From assembly GCA_031216915.1 (NCBI GenBank), contig CM062296.1, forward strand, positions 795,125,473 through 795,189,472: a DNA stretch of 64,000 nt, written 5' to 3'. Positions 31,954-45,375 of the stretch are shown piece by piece; the stretch's first letter is position 1, and each line of letters starts with the position of its first letter. The notes beneath the pieces are model-generated. The model ran no database searches. It was not told the DNA's origin and saw only the letters and a program-made list of their open reading frames with translations. Made by a program: the position numbers and the translations under genes. The stretch is from Pictodentalium vernedei (Eukaryota > Mollusca > Scaphopoda > Dentaliida > Dentaliidae).

Positions 31954-34171
31954 TCATCTCAGAAGTGCTTTCACAAGAATGTTTCGAAGACTGGGATTTT
32001 TCTTATAAGCTATGATGCATCGTTTGTTAATGGCTTCTGGCAGTTTTGTGTTTAATTCCGTAAAGTTGTTTTTGAAAATTTTTGCAATTTCCACATTGCG
32101 TCGATTATAAACCAAAGGAAAACAAATAATTTTATTTGGCAACCCAGAGTACTCTCTATTGAGTCCGTATGGGAGATAGGTCCTGAGCTTACCAATCCAA
32201 TAGTTTTCACGCTCAAGTCGTTTGTCTGTTGTGGTTTCATCATCGTCCAAAAACGGAATTTGCTCAATGGGTTGGAAACTAAAATGTGACTTAATGTCAT
32301 GACCCGGGAGGTTAAAGTGGTCTGAGACTGCCTTTCCTGAATCTAAACGGATATTTGATAAATGGTTTTGCATTCTGACGCGCAGAGGGTTTTTCGTCTG
32401 GCCGACATATTGGATATGGCATAATTTACATGTGATTAAATAAATGATGTTTTCAGAATCACAGTTGAAGCTGTTTCTAACTTGGTAAAACATACGGGTT
32501 TGTTCGCTAAAGAATGTTTTACCGGTATCCATGTAGTTCATACGATGTATGTAACAAATTTTGCGTTGACATAGATTTACTGATCCATTTCCCAGAACAG
32601 GGCGGTTATGCCGAATTTTCGTGGGGTGCGTTGGCTCAGAGTCCCGAATGGGTGTCTCTATCTCACGGATTGTATCAGATTTAATTTTTCGCAAAAGTCG
32701 TTTTGAGTAACCGCGTTTAACAAGTGTTTTGAAAAGAATTGAACATGCGTGATTGAGGTCGCTTCTGTTCGTACAATTTCTATGGAATCGAATGATTTGA
32801 GATTTTACCAACCCATTGAATAGTTTGGGTGGGTGGTAAGAAGCTCTATGGAGAAGTTGGTGAGAATCGGTCGGTTTAAAAAAGACTTTTGTGTCTAGTA
32901 CGTTGCTATGCCGGAACTGAGGGCCCTTGAATACAGTCACATCCAGAAAATCAATGGTATTTTCTGAAATGCAGGGCTGTAATTTAATGGATTCATCGTG
33001 GTTGTTCAGGATCTCCAAGAATTCGTTGAAGTCATCACGGCCATGGGGCCATATGATAAAAATGTCGTCTTGGAACCTATGATAACATAATGGCTGTTTT
33101 CTTGCTTTAGCAAGAGCACCTCTTTCCCATTCTGCAACAAAAATATTAGCAAAATTTGGACTGAATTTTTTACCCATACTACATCCACTTACTTGGAGGT
33201 AAAATTTATTGTTAAATTCAAAGTCGTTACCTTTCAATGATAATTCTAACAATTGCAGGATTTCTTCCGATGGTCTGTTTGGGTCATCGTACCTTTTGAA
33301 TGATTTTTTTATTGCCTCTAGACCAGCGTCAATACCAATGTTAGTATACATACTTTCAATGTCTAGGGTAATGAGGAGACTGTATTTTAGGCAAGAGGTA
33401 AAACTTACGATTGTTTGAATCCCTCTCTGCAATTAAATACTCGACATGTTTTTTCTCAATGAAGTCGTGGTCCAGCAAGCTTTTTAGAATTCCATTAAAT
33501 TTTGAACAATTTTCTTGCCAGATTGGTGCTTCTAAAGGTTTGTAATATTTTGGATTATTTAACTGGCGTTCAGCTTCTTTAATATAATTATCTTTTGACA
33601 TCAGAACTGTAGCAGATCCTTTGTCACAAGGCTTGATGATAATTTGTTTGTTGTTTTTTAGCGTCTTCAGGGCGTTTCTTTCGATTTGGTTCAAATTTTG
33701 TTTGTCTTTCAAAAATGATTCCGGGATTTGGCTTACTTGTTCTTTAACTTTTTGAGAAATCTCATTAATTTCAGGTTTAACTTTCCGAGGTGATGGGCAC
33801 CACCCGGTTGGATTGGCAAAGAGGTCCTTTGAGCCTGTTGAATTTCGAAATTTATCTGCCAATGCTGTTGCCCTAAAAAATTGTTGGCTTGCTGGACCAC
33901 CGTTCATTTCGTTAATGTAACTGTAATCATCCATGACAACTGCACCTGTCCCAAAATCTACGGTTTTGGGATTAGGTTTTAATGGGGCTGGGGCGGGAAC
34001 GAAAGTTAAACCATACCTGAGTAGATCCTTCTCACCTTCAGTTAATTTTAGATCAGGAACCAAGTTGACTATTTCGGTTCCTAGTCCTACTTTTTCTCCA
34101 TGGCTGATGCCTTCTTCTGTAATTAGTTTAAAGGCTGCTCTTTGATGTATGGTTCTATGCGTGGCAGCCAT
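31954..34171 (-). pseudogene. PLE ORF2, split by 197 bp deletion
   Basis: Junction at 33383/33384. N-terminal frame 34171-33356; C-terminal frame to 31954. N614D lies between the Cys/His residues and the GIY-YIG domain. Otherwise as in U7 but with L718. Confidence 0.92.
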
Positions 34172-35472
34172 CCTTGGTAGATTTTATTCGCTGTTTCCGT
34201 TGACCAGTGGATGGGATCACCTGGGCAACATTTAAACTGGCTTGCTGGAATTGCCGGGATTATCTCCAAGTTCTTTGTTGACTTCGCAGCCTCGTTGATC
34301 ACAGTCAAATTTTGTTGGTCCCTAGAACATAAACTAGAAGAAAAATTATGTTCCTGAAAAAGAAGTTTTGTATTAGGGTAACATTTGCGGAAATTGCTTA
34401 TCATATTACCCAGTCTGCCTGTTGATGTGTGACCAATCTTTTTTCTGTTCTGCACGTCTATGCGCCAGTCTTCTCTATTGTTGACCCCAACGTTGAATAA
34501 AATTGCTTTGGGATGTTGTCGATCTTTCTCTTTTTCCATGTTCTTAGCCATCTGACGAATGTGATTTAAGGTTCCACCAGAGTATGATGCGATGAACGTG
34601 TTGGGTGGAGGGTTGGCATCAATCCTTGAGATGTTCGATGATCCGATGATCCAAACAGGTTTGTTTGGCTTGACTGGCAGGGTCCAGCTGTTCTTGTTTT
34701 CACCAGATTTCCAGAATCGGTAGAATGACGACTTGCCGTTTGTAGATGGCTTCTTTTGAGGTGGTGTTTTGACTATGCTGGCGTACGATGGCGATTCCGG
34801 TGTTGTGGAGCAACGTGCTGTAAATGATGGTTTTTTGGTCGCTGGTGCTGTTGGAGAGATGGTTTCTCGTCTTTTTCTTTTCGATGGAGTTTCTCTGGAA
34901 GTAGAAAATGAAATTTGCTGGCGGGCCACCGGCGATTTAGAACGAGCACGTTGATTGAAAGAGGTCTGGCTAATGACCGCTGGTTTTTTGAACTGGGACA
35001 GAAGTTGATCCGAAAGAGAATAAAATTTGTCAATAGTACTTTCTTGTAGTCGATTACCAAAATTCTTCTGTCCCCATTTAACTGCCGTATTCCGTGCTCG
35101 TGGAAAGTCCTGGGGTTTTAGAAAAGGAGCCGAAAGAACCAGGTCTTGTTTTTCTTTTAGAGTTTTTTTGTAATAATCTACCAATGTTTGTATAACTTCA
35201 AAAGCCCATTTTTTGGTTAAATTGTTGAGCGCGTCCGAAATATAAATGGTTGGCAGAGCCGGCCGAAAGGTTTTATTGCGCTCGTCCACTGTTTTTTGAA
35301 ATGATTTTGGGAGGACTTTCTGTGCCAAACAGTCCTCTAAAAATGCCAAATGGTGAAATAGTTGTAGAATGTGGTAAAGGGATTTTACCAATTGTGCATG
35401 AGCCGAATATGCCGGGTCTTTTTGCCGCTCTTGGCGGTTAACAGATTTAACATTTGTGGAGTTTTTAGCCAT
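34123..35472 (-). CDS. PLE ORF1, SGNH/GDSL-hydrolase-like protein
   Basis: 449 aa and intact, with the majority sequence (S5, N270, I358, W336). It is the only unbroken ORF1 among U7-U9, next to a broken ORF2. Confidence 0.8.
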   Translation of the reverse strand: MAKNSTNVKSVNRQERQKDPAYSAHAQLVKSLYHILQLFHHLAFLEDCLAQKVLPKSFQKTVDERNKTFRPALPTIYISDALNNLTKKWAFEVIQTLVDYYKKTLKEKQDLVLSAPFLKPQDFPRARNTAVKWGQKNFGNRLQESTIDKFYSLSDQLLSQFKKPAVISQTSFNQRARSKSPVARQQISFSTSRETPSKRKRRETISPTAPATKKPSFTARCSTTPESPSYASIVKTPPQKKPSTNGKSSFYRFWKSGENKNSWTLPVKPNKPVWIIGSSNISRIDANPPPNTFIASYSGGTLNHIRQMAKNMEKEKDRQHPKAILFNVGVNNREDWRIDVQNRKKIGHTSTGRLGNMISNFRKCYPNTKLLFQEHNFSSSLCSRDQQNLTVINEAAKSTKNLEIIPAIPASQFKCCPGDPIHWSTETANKIYQGWLPRIEPYIKEQPLN

Positions 35473-35616
35473 TTTCCCGGACTTAATTTAGGCTGAAATA
35501 AATAATTATTAGAACAAGTCAAAATGATGAAAAAGTGATGAAAAAATGAAGCAAAAATGAAAATGAACGAATAAATGAAATGTGAATACCTAATGAAAAT
35601 GTTGATGAAATAAATA

Positions 35617-35673
35617 GAGCGCACTGTCGTTGCCTCGACGTTTCGGGTTAAATGCCCTTCTTCAGGAAGCAGG
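35617..35673 (-). ncRNA. hammerhead-like motif (U8)
   Basis: Unchanged core and stems. Confidence 0.4.
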
Positions 35674-36102
35674 TGAATTCGATTTTCCAATTATCCCAAA
35701 GCGTTTAAATACCTTTACTTCATCTGTTGATGAGGCCAAACTGGCCAATCACTGTGACTGAGATGGATTCACTCAGTGATTAGTGGAAAACAACCATTCA
35801 AATGTCATCAAACTTTAGCGGTATTTCTACTGTTAATGTTTGATGGCATTTGAATGACTTGTGTTCACTGGCTGAAGACTGTTGGAAATCAAACTCATGA
35901 CAATGCGCAAAACTAATCGACAGATAATTAATGTTTTTATAATAGAAATAATTCAAAGGTCTGGCACTGGCGGATAGATATTTTTCAAAACAAAGAAGCA
36001 CGGGCGCAGGTCGGTAAATCGATTTCTGTTGTAAATTATTTCTATGGAATTCAATGTTGTTTTAATATTTTTGAAGTTATATGACTTTATGACAAAATGA
36101 AC

Positions 36103-38320
36103 TCATCTCAGAAGTGCTTTCACAAGAATGTTTCGAAGACTGGGATTTTTCTTATAAGCTATGATGCATCGTTTGTTAATGGCTTCTGGCAGTTTTGTGT
36201 TTAATTCCGTAAAGTTGTTTTTGAAAATTTTTGCAATTTCCACATTGCGTCGATTATAAACCAAAGGAAAACAAATAATTTTATTTGGCAACCCAGAGTA
36301 CTCTCTATTGAGTCCGTATGGGAGATAGGTCCTGAGCTTACCAATCCAATAGTTTTCACGCTCAAGTCGTTTGTCTGTTGTGGTTTCATCATCGTCCAAA
36401 AACGGAATTTGCTCAATGGGTTGGAAACTAAAATGTGACTTAATGTCATGACCCGGGCGGTTAAAGTGGTCTGAGACTGCCTTTCCTGAATCTAAACGGA
36501 TATTTGATAAATGGTTTTGCATTCTGACGCGCAGAGGGTTTTTCGTCTGGCCGACATATTGGATATGGCATAATTTACATGTGATTAAATAAATGATGTT
36601 TTCAGAATCACAGTTGAAGCTGTTTCTAACTTGGTAAAACATACGGGTTTGTTCGCTAAAGAATGTTTTACCGGTATTCATGTAGTTCATACGATGTATG
36701 TAACAAATTTTGCGTTGACATAGATTTACTGATCCATTTCCCAGAACAGGGCGGTTATGCCGAATTTTCGTGGGGTGCGTTGGCTCAGAGTCCCGAATGG
36801 GTGTCTCTATCTCACGGATTGTATCAGATTTAATTTTTCGCAAAAGTCGTTTTGAGTAACCGCGTTTAACAAGTGTTTTGAAAAGAATTGAACATGCGTG
36901 ATTGAGGTCGCTTCTGTTCGTACAATTTCTATGGAATCGAATGATTTGAGATTTTACCAACCCATTGAATAGTTTGGGTGGGTGGTAAGAAGCTCTATGG
37001 AGAAGTTGGTGAGAATCGGTCGGTTTAAAAAAGACTTTTGTGTCTAGTACGTTGCTATGCCGGATCTGAGGGCCCTTGAATACAGTCACATCCAGAAAAT
37101 CAATGGTATTTTCTGAAATGCAGGGCTGTAATTTAATGGATTCATCGTGGTTGTTCAGGATCTCCAAGAATTCGTTGAAGTCATCACGGCCATGGGGCCA
37201 TATGATAAAAATGTCGTCTTGGAACCTATGATAACATAATGGCTGTTTTCTTGCTTTAGCAAGAGCACCTCTTTCCCATTCTGCAACAAAAATATTAGCA
37301 AAATTTGGACTGAATTTTTTACCCATACTACATCCACTTACTTGGAGGTAAAATTTATTGTTAAATTCAAAGTCGTTACCTTTCAATGATAATTCTAACA
37401 ATTGCAGGATTTCTTCCGATGGTCTGTTTGGGTCATCGTACCTTTTGAATGATTTTTTTATTGCCTCTAGACCAGCGTCAATACCAATGTTAGTATACAT
37501 ACTTTCAATGTCTAGGGTAATGAGGAGACTGTATTTTAGGCAAGAGGTAAAACTTACGATTGTTTGAATCCCTCTCTGCAATTAAATACTCGACATGTTT
37601 TTTCTCAATGAAGTCGTGGTCCAGCAAGCTTTTTAGAATTCCATTAAATTTTGAACAATTTTCTTGCCAGATTGGTGCTTCTAAAGGTTTGTAATATTTT
37701 GGATTATTTAACTGGCGTTCAGCTTCTTTAATATAATTATCTTTTGACATCAGAACTGTAGCAGATCCTTTGTCACAAGGCTTGATGATAATTTGTTTGT
37801 TGTTTTTTAGCGTCTTCAGGGCGTTTCTTTCGATTTGGTTCAAATTTTGTTTGTCTTTCAAAAATGATTCCGGGATTTGGCTTACTTGTTCTTTAACTTT
37901 TTGAGAAATCTCATTAATTTCAGGTTTAACTTTCCGAGGTGATGGGCACCACCCGGTTGGATTGGCAAAGAGGTCCTTTGAGCCTGTTGAATTTCGAAAT
38001 TTATCTGCCAATGCTGTTGCCCTAAAAAATTGTTGGCTTGCTGGACCACCGTTCATTTCGTTAATGTAACTGTAATCATCCATGACAACTGCACCTGTCC
38101 CAAAATCTACGGTTTTGGGATTAGGTTTTAATGGGGCTGGGGCGGGAACGAAAGTTAAACCATACCTGAGTAGATCCTTCTCACCTTCAGTTAATTTTAG
38201 ATCAGGAACCAAGTTGACTATTTCGGTTCCTAGTCCTACTTTTTCTCCATGGCTGATGCCTTCTTCTGTAATTAGTTTAAAGGCTGCTCTTTGATGTATG
38301 GTTCTATGCGTGGCAGCCAT
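36103..38320 (-). pseudogene. PLE ORF2, split by 197 bp deletion
   Basis: Junction at 37532/37533. N-terminal frame 38320-37505; C-terminal frame to 36103. Private changes are F485I and L687R. L687R puts a charge beside the DHFN...GH block of the endonuclease and suggests decay. Confidence 0.92.
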
Positions 38321-39622
38321 CCTTGGTAGATTTTATTCGCTGTTTCCGTTGACCAGTGGATGGGATCACCTGGGCAACATTTAAACTGGCTTGCTGGAAT
38401 TGCCGGGATTATCTCCAAGTTCTTTGTTGACTTCGCAGCCTCGTTGATCACAGTCAAATTTTGTTGGTCCCTAGAACATAAACTAGAAGAAAAATTATGT
38501 TCCTGAAAAAGAAGTTTTGTATTAGGGTAACATTTGCGGAAATTGCTTATCATATTACCCAGTCTGCCTGTTGATGTGTGACCAATCTTTTTTCTGTTCT
38601 GCACGTCTATGCGCAAGTCTTCTCTATTGTTGACCCCAACGTTGAATAAAATTGCTTTGGGATGTTGTCGATCTTTCTCTTTTTCCATGTTCTTAGCCAT
38701 CTGACGAATGTGATTTAAGGTTCCACCAGAGTATGATGCGATGAACGTGTTGGGTGGAGGGTTGGCATCAATCCTTGAGATGTTCGATGATCCGATGATC
38801 CAAACAGGTTTGTTTGGCTTGACTGGCAGGGTCCAGCTGTTCTTGTTTTCACCAGATTTCCAGAATCGGTAGAATGACGACTTGCCGTTTGTAGATGGCT
38901 TCTTTTGAGGTGGTGTTTTGACTATGCTGGCGTACGATGGCGATTCCGGTGTTGTGGAGCAACGTGCTGTAAATGATGGTTTTTTGGTCGCTGGTGCTGT
39001 TGGAGAGATGGTTTCTCGTCTTTTTCTTTTCGATGGAGTTTCTCTGGAAGTAGAAAATGAAATTTGCTGGCGGGCCACCGGCGATTTAGAACGAGCACGT
39101 TGATTGAAAGAGGTCTGGCTAATGACCGCTGGTTTTTTGAACTGGGACAGAAGTTGATCCGAAAGAGAATAAAATTTGTCAATAGTACTTTCTTGTAGTC
39201 GATTACCAAAATTCTTCTGTCCCCATTTAACTGCCGTATTCCGTGCTCGTGGAAAGTCCTGGGGTTTTAGAAAAGGAGCCGAAAGAACCAGGTCTTGTTT
39301 TTCTTTTAGAGTTTTTTTTGTAATAATCTACCAATGTTTGTATAACTTCAAAAGCCCATTTTTTGGTTAAATTGTTGAGCGCGTCCGAAATATAAATGGT
39401 TGGCAGAGCCGGCCGAAAGGTTTTATTGCGCTCGTCCACTGTTTTTTGAAATGATTTTGGGAGGACTTTCTGTGCCAAACAGTCCTCTAAAAATGCCAAA
39501 TGGTGAAATAGTTGTAGAATGTGGTAAAGGGATTTTACCAATTGTGCATGAGCCGAATATGCCGGGTCTTTTTGCCGCTCTTGGCGGTTAACAGATTTAA
39601 CATTTGTGGAGTTTTTAGCCAT
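38272..39622 (-). pseudogene. PLE ORF1 with A7->A8 frameshift
   Basis: T8 on the plus strand at 39312-39319. N-terminal frame 39622-39227; the frame with the SGNH domain remains open to 38272. W336L, four residues after the GVNN block, is private to this copy. Confidence 0.9.
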
Positions 39623-39766
39623 TTTCCCGGACTTAATTTAGGCTGAAATAAATAATTATTAGAACAAGTCAAAATGATGAAAAAGTGATGAAAAAATGAA
39701 GCAAAAATGAAAATGAACGAATAAATGAAATGTGAATACCTAATGAAAATGTTGATGAAATAAATA

Positions 39767-39823
39767 GAGCGCACTGTCGTTGCCTCGACGTTTCGGGATA
39801 AATGACCTTCTTCAGGAAGCAGG
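39767..39823 (-). ncRNA. hammerhead-like motif, stem II changed (U9)
   Basis: Two substitutions alter stem II and its loop. The stem becomes GGT/CCC and loses one pair, while the CTGAAGA and GAAA core elements are kept. Confidence 0.35.
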
Positions 39824-40122
39824 TGAATTCGATTTTCCAATTATCCCAAAGCGTTTAAATACCTTTACTTCATCTGTTGATGAGGCCAAACTGGCCAATC
39901 ACTGTGACTGAGATGGATTCACTCAGTGATTAGTGGAAAACAACCATTCAAATGTCATCAAACTTTAGCGGTATTTCTACTGTTAATGTTTGATGGCATT
40001 TGAATGACTTGTGTTCACTGGCTGAAGACTGTTGGAAATCAAACTCGTGACAATGCGCAAAACTAATCGACAGATAATTAATGTTTTTATAATAGAAATA
40101 ATTCAAAGGTCTGGCACTGGCG

Positions 40123-41299
40123 GATAGATATTTTTCAAAACAAAGAAGCACGGGCGCAGGTCGGTAAATCGATTTCTGTTGTAAATTATTTCTATGGAAT
40201 TCAATGTTGTTTTAATATTTTTGAAGTTATATTACTTTATGACAAAATGAACTCATCTCAGAAGTGCTTTCACAAGAATGTTTCGAAGACTGGGATTTTT
40301 CTTATAAGCTATGATGCATCGTTTGTTAATGGCTTCTGGCAGTTTTGTGTTTAATTCCGTAAAGTTGTTTTTGAAAATTTTTGCAATTTCCACATTGCGT
40401 CGATTATAAACCAAAGGAAAACAAATAATTTTATTTGGCAACCCAGAGTACTCTCTATTGAGTCCGTATGGGAGATAGGTCCTGAGCTTACCAATCCAAT
40501 AGTTTTCACGCTCAAGTCGTTTGTCTGTTGTGGTTTCATCATCGTCCAAAAACGGAATTTGCTCAATGGGTTGGAAACTAAAATGTGACTTAATGTCATG
40601 ACCCGGGAGGTTAAAGTGGTCTGAGACTGCCTTTCCTGAATCTAAACGGATATTTGATAAATGGTTTTGCATTCTGACGCGCAGAGGGTTTTTCGTCTGG
40701 CCGACATATTGGATATGGCATAATTTACATGTGATTAAATAAATGATGTTTTCAGAATCACAGTTGAAGCTGTTTCTAACTTGGTAAAACATACGGGTTT
40801 GTTCGCTAAAGAATGTTTTACCGGTATTCATGTAGTTCATACGATGTATGTAACAAATTTTGCGTTGACATAGATTTACTGATCCATTTCCCAGAACAGG
40901 GCGGTTATGCCGAATTTTCGTGGGGTGCGTTGGCTCAGAGTCCCGAATGGGTGTCTCTATCTCACGGATTGTATCAGATTTAATTTTTCGCAAAAGTCGT
41001 TTTGAGTAACCGCGTTTAACAAGTGTTTTGAAAAGAATTGAACATGCGTGATTGAGGTCGCTTCTGTTCGTACAATTTCTATGGAATCGAATGATTTGAG
41101 ATTTTACCAACCCATTGAATAGTTTGGGTGGGTGGTAAGAAGCTCTATGGAGAAGTTGGTGAGAATCGGTCGGTTTAAAAAAGACTTTTGTGTCTAGTAC
41201 GTTGCTATGCCGGAACTGAGGGCCCTTGAATACAGTCACATCCAGAAAATCAATGGTATTTTCTGAAATGCAGGGCTGTAATTTAATGGATTCATCGTG
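40123..41299 (-). mobile_element. 5'-truncated PLE copy T3 (1,177 bp)
   Basis: The truncation point is 18 bp further into ORF2 than in T1/T2 (first native codon ~457) and abuts (GATA)9. Its 3' end joins the U9 leader through GATAGATA. Confidence 0.93.
40253..41299 (-). pseudogene. ORF2 C-terminal fragment in T3
   Basis: Residues ~457-804 with V477 and E639 (majority), so its origin differs from T1/T2. The open frame continues backwards through the GATA array to a GTG at 41356. That extension (YLSI repeats) is read-through, not native coding sequence. Confidence 0.9.

Positions 41300-41335
<36 letters not shown>
41300..41335. repeat. (GATA)9 microsatellite
   Basis: 36 bp of perfect GATA between the T3 truncation point and the U10 3' UTR. 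Confidence 0.97.
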
Positions 41336-41457
41336 TTTTTCAAAACAAAGAAGCACGGGCGCAGGTCGGTAAATCGATTTCTGTTGTAAATTATTTCTAT
41401 GGAATTCAATGTTGTTTTAATATTTTTGAAGTTATATGACTTTATGACAAAATGAAC

Positions 41458-43872
41458 TCATCTCAGAAGTGCTTTCACAAGAATGTTTCGAAGACTGGGA
41501 TTTTTCTTATAAGCTATGATGCATCGTTTGTTAATGGCTTCTGGCAGTTTTGTGTTTAATTCCGTAAAGTTGTTTTTGAAAATTTTTGCAATTTCGACAT
41601 TGCGTCGATTATAAACCAAAGGAAAACAAATAATTTTATTTGGCAACCCAGAGTACTCTCTATTGAGTCCGTATGGGAGATAGGTCCTGAGCTTACCAAT
41701 CCAATAGTTTTCACGCTCAAGTCGTTTGTCTGTTGTGGTTTCATCATCGTCCAAAAACGGAATTTGCTCAATGGGTTGGAAACTAAAATGTGACTTAATG
41801 TCATGACCCGGGAGGTTAAAGTGGTCTGAGACTGCCTTTCCTGAATCTAAACGGATATTTGATAAATGGTTTTGCATTCTGACGCGCAGAGGGTTTTTCG
41901 TCTGGCCGACATATTGGATATGGCATAATTTACATGTGATTAAATAAATGATGTTTTCAGAATCACAGTTGAAGCTGTTTCTAACTTGGTAAAACATACG
42001 GGTTTGTTCGCTAAAGAATGTTTTACCGGTATTCATGTAGTTCATACGATGTATGTAACAAATTTTGCGTTGACATAGATTTACTGATCCATTTCCCAGA
42101 ACTGGGCGGTTATGCCGAATTTTCGTGGGGTGCGTTGGCTCAGAGTCCCGAATGGGTGTCTCTATCTCACGGATTGTATCAGATTTAATTTTTCGCAAAA
42201 GTCGTTTTGAGTAACCGCGTTTAACAAGTGTTTTGAAAAGAATTGAACATGCGTGATTGAGGTCGCTTCTGTTCGTACAATTTCTATGGAATCGAATGAT
42301 TTGAGATTTTACCAACCCATTGAATAGTTTGGGTGGGTGGTAAGAAGCTCTATGGAGAAGTTGGTGAGAATCGGTCGGTTTAAAAAAGACTTTTGTGTCT
42401 AGTACGTTGCTATGCCGGAAATGAGGGCCCTTGAATACAGTCACATCCAGAAAATCAATGGTATTTTCTGAAATGCAGGGCTGTAATTTAATGGATTCAT
42501 CGTGGTTGTTCAGGATTTCCAAGAATTCGTTGAAGTCATCACGGCCATGGGGCCATATGATGAAAATGTCGTCTTGGAACCTGTGATAACATAATGGCTG
42601 TTTTCTTGCTTTAGCAAGAGCACCTCTCTCCCATTCTGCAACAAAAATATTAGCAAAATTTGGACTGAATTTTTTACCCATACTACATCCACTTATTTGG
42701 AGATAAAATTTATTGTTAAATTCAAAGTCGTTACCTTTCAATGATAATTCTAACAATTGCAGGATTTCTTCCGATGGCCTGTTTGGGTCGTCGTACCTTT
42801 TGAATGATTGTTTTATTGCCTCTAGACCAGCGTCAATACCAATGTTAGTATACATACTTTCAATGTCTAGGGTAATGAGGAGACTGTCGGAAGGAACCTG
42901 CAATTTGTTAATTTTCATTAAAAAGTCCTCAGTGTCTTTGAGGAAGCTCGGATGGCGGCAAGCAATTGGTTTTAAATAAAAATCAATATACTGTGAAATG
43001 TGGTAAGATTCCGAGCCACAGTCGCTGACAATAGGCCGACCAGGAGGGGTGAATTCGTCACTCCAACTGCTGAGTGGTTTATGTATTTTAGGCAAGAGGT
43101 AAAACTTACGATTGTTTGAATCCCTCTCTGCAATTAAATACTCGACATGTTTTTTCTCAATGAAGTCGTGGTCCAGCAAGCTTTTTAGAATTCCATTAAA
43201 TTTTGAACAATTTTCTTGCCAAATTGGTGCTTCTAAAGGTTTGTAATATTTTGGGTTATTTAATTGGCGTTCAGCTTCTTTAATATAATTATCTTTTGAC
43301 ATCAGAACTGTAGCAGATCCTTTGTCACAAGGCTTGATGATAATTTGTTTGTTGTTTTTCAGCGTCTTCAGGGCGTTTCTTTCGATTTGGTTCAAATTTT
43401 GTTTGTCTTTCAAAAATGATTCCGGGATTTGGCTTACTTGTTCTTTAACTTTTTGAGAAATCTCATTAATTTCAGGTTTAACTTTCCGAGGTGATGGGCA
43501 CCACCCGGTTGGATTGGCAAAGAGGTCTTTTGAGCCTGTTGAATTTCGAAATTTATCTGCCAATGCTGTTGCCCTAAAAAATTGTTGGCTTGCTGGACCA
43601 CCGTTCATTTCGTTAATGTAACTGTAATCATCCATGACAACTGCACCTGTCCCAAAATCTACGATTTTGGGCTTAGGTTTTAATGGGGCTGGGGCGGGAA
43701 CGAAAGTTAAACCATACCTGAGTAGATCTTTCTCACCTTCAGTTAATTTTAGATCAGGAACCAAGTTTACTATTTCGGTTCCTAGTCCTACTTTTTATCC
43801 ATGGCTGATGCCTTCTTCTGTAATTAGTTTAAAGGCTGCTCTTTGATGTATGGTTCTATGCGTGGCAGCCAT
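41458..43872 (-). pseudogene. PLE ORF2 with E26 nonsense codon
   Basis: Codon 26 (GAA in other copies) is TAA (plus-strand tta, 43795-43797). The rest of the frame, 768 codons beginning at a TTG codon for L37, is open and holds all RT and GIY-YIG motifs. The next in-frame ATG is M80. Subfamily changes are N67K, T70I, K355Q, V393I and Q484H. A downstream start could still give an RT core, but the N-terminus and the overlap start are lost. Confidence 0.9.
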
Positions 43873-45174
43873 CCTTGGTAGATTTTATTCGCTGTTTCCG
43901 TCGACCAGTGGATGGGATCACCTGGGCAACATTTAAACTGGCTTGCTGGAATTGCTGGGATTATCTCCAAATTCTTTGTTGACTTCGCAGCCTCGTTGAT
44001 AACAGTCAAATTTTGTTGGTCCCTAGAACATAAACTAGAAGAAAAATTATGTTCCTGAAAAAGAAGTTTTGTATTAGGGTAACATTTGCGGAAATTGCTT
44101 ATCATATTACCTAGTCTACCTGTTGATGTGTGGCCAATCTTTTTTCTGTTCTGCACGTCTATGCGCCAGTCTTCTCTATTGTTGACCCCAACGTTGAAAA
44201 GAATTGCTTTGGGGTGTTGTCGATCTTTCTCTTTTTCCATGTTCTTAGCCATCTGACGAATGTGATTTAAGGTTCCACCAGAGTATGATGCGATGAACGT
44301 GTTGGGTGGAGGGTTGGCATCAATCCTTGAGATGTTCGATGATCCGATGATCCAAACAGGTTTGTTTGGCTTGACTGGCAGGGTCCAGCTGTTCTTGTTT
44401 TCACCAGATTTCCAGAATCGGTAGAATGACGACTTGCCGTTTGTAGATGGCTTCTTTTGAGGTGGTGTTTTGACTATGCTGGCGTACGATGGCGATTCCG
44501 GTGTTGTGGAGCAACGTGCTGTAAATGATGGTTTTTTGGTCGCTGGTGCTGTTGGAGAGATGGTTTCTCGTCTTTTTCTTTTCGATGGAGTTTCTCTGGA
44601 AGTAGAAAATGAAATTTGCTGGCGGGCCACCGGCGATTTAGAACGAGCACGTTGATTGAAAGAGGTCTGGCTAATGACCGCTGGTTTTTTGAACTGGGAC
44701 AGAAGTTGATCCGAAAGAGAATAAAATTTGTCAATAGTACTTTCTTGTAGTCGATTACCAAAATTCTTCTGTCCCCATTTAACTGCCGTATTCCGTGCTC
44801 GTGGAAAGTCCTGGGGTTTTAGAAAAGGAGCCGAAAGAACCAGGTCTTGTTTTTCTTTTAGAGTTTTTTTTGTAATAATCTACCAAAGTTTGTATAACTT
44901 CAAAAGCCCATTTTTTGGTTAAATTGTTGAGCGCGTCCGAAATATAAATGGTTGGCAGAGCCGGCCGAAAGGTTTTATTGCGCTCGTCCACTGTTTTTTG
45001 GAATGATTTTGGGAGGACTTTCTGTGCCAAACAGTCCTCTAAAGATGCCAAATGGTGAAATAGTTGTAGAATGTGGTAAAGGGATTTTACCAATTGTGCA
45101 TGAGCCGAATATGCCGGGTCTTTTTGCCGCTCTTGGCGGTTAACAGATTTAACATTTGTGGAGTTTTTAGCCAT
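43824..45174 (-). pseudogene. PLE ORF1 with A7->A8 frameshift
   Basis: T8 at 44864-44871. N-terminal frame 45174-44779; the SGNH domain frame is open to 43824. F44S in the N-terminal helical region is shared only with U13. Confidence 0.9.
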
Positions 45175-45318
45175 TTTCCCGGACTTAATTTAGGCTGAAA
45201 TAAATAATTATTAGAACAAGTCAAAATGATGAAAAAGTGATGAAAAAATGAAGCAAAAATGAAAATGAACGAATAAATGAAATGTGAATACCTAATGAAA
45301 ATGTTGATGAAATAAATA

Positions 45319-45375
45319 GAGCGCACTGTCGTTGCCTCGACGTTTCGGGTTAAATGCCCTTCTTCAGGAAGCAGG
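45319..45375 (-). ncRNA. hammerhead-like motif (U10)
   Basis: Unchanged core and stems. Confidence 0.4.

Larger units (their letters stand above)
31824..35972 (-). mobile_element. PLE unit U8 (4,149 bp, RT deletion)
   Basis: Deleted ORF2 with intact ORF1. Leader at 35473-35972. The ORF1 A run is the normal length 7, unlike its neighbours U7 and U9. Confidence 0.94.
35973..40122 (-). mobile_element. PLE unit U9 (4,150 bp, both ORFs broken)
   Basis: RT deletion and ORF1 frameshift as in U7, but with private substitutions. The 3' UTR has atatgac where most units have atattac, a variant shared with U10, U11, U13 and U14. Leader at 39623-40122. Confidence 0.94.

Noticed and set aside
40253-41356. 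367-codon frame starting in the 3' UTR and running through GATA into ORF2 of T3 (also 54498-55601)
   Set aside because: Starts at GTG, and its first part is UTR plus microsatellite. Only the part after the junction is native ORF2.
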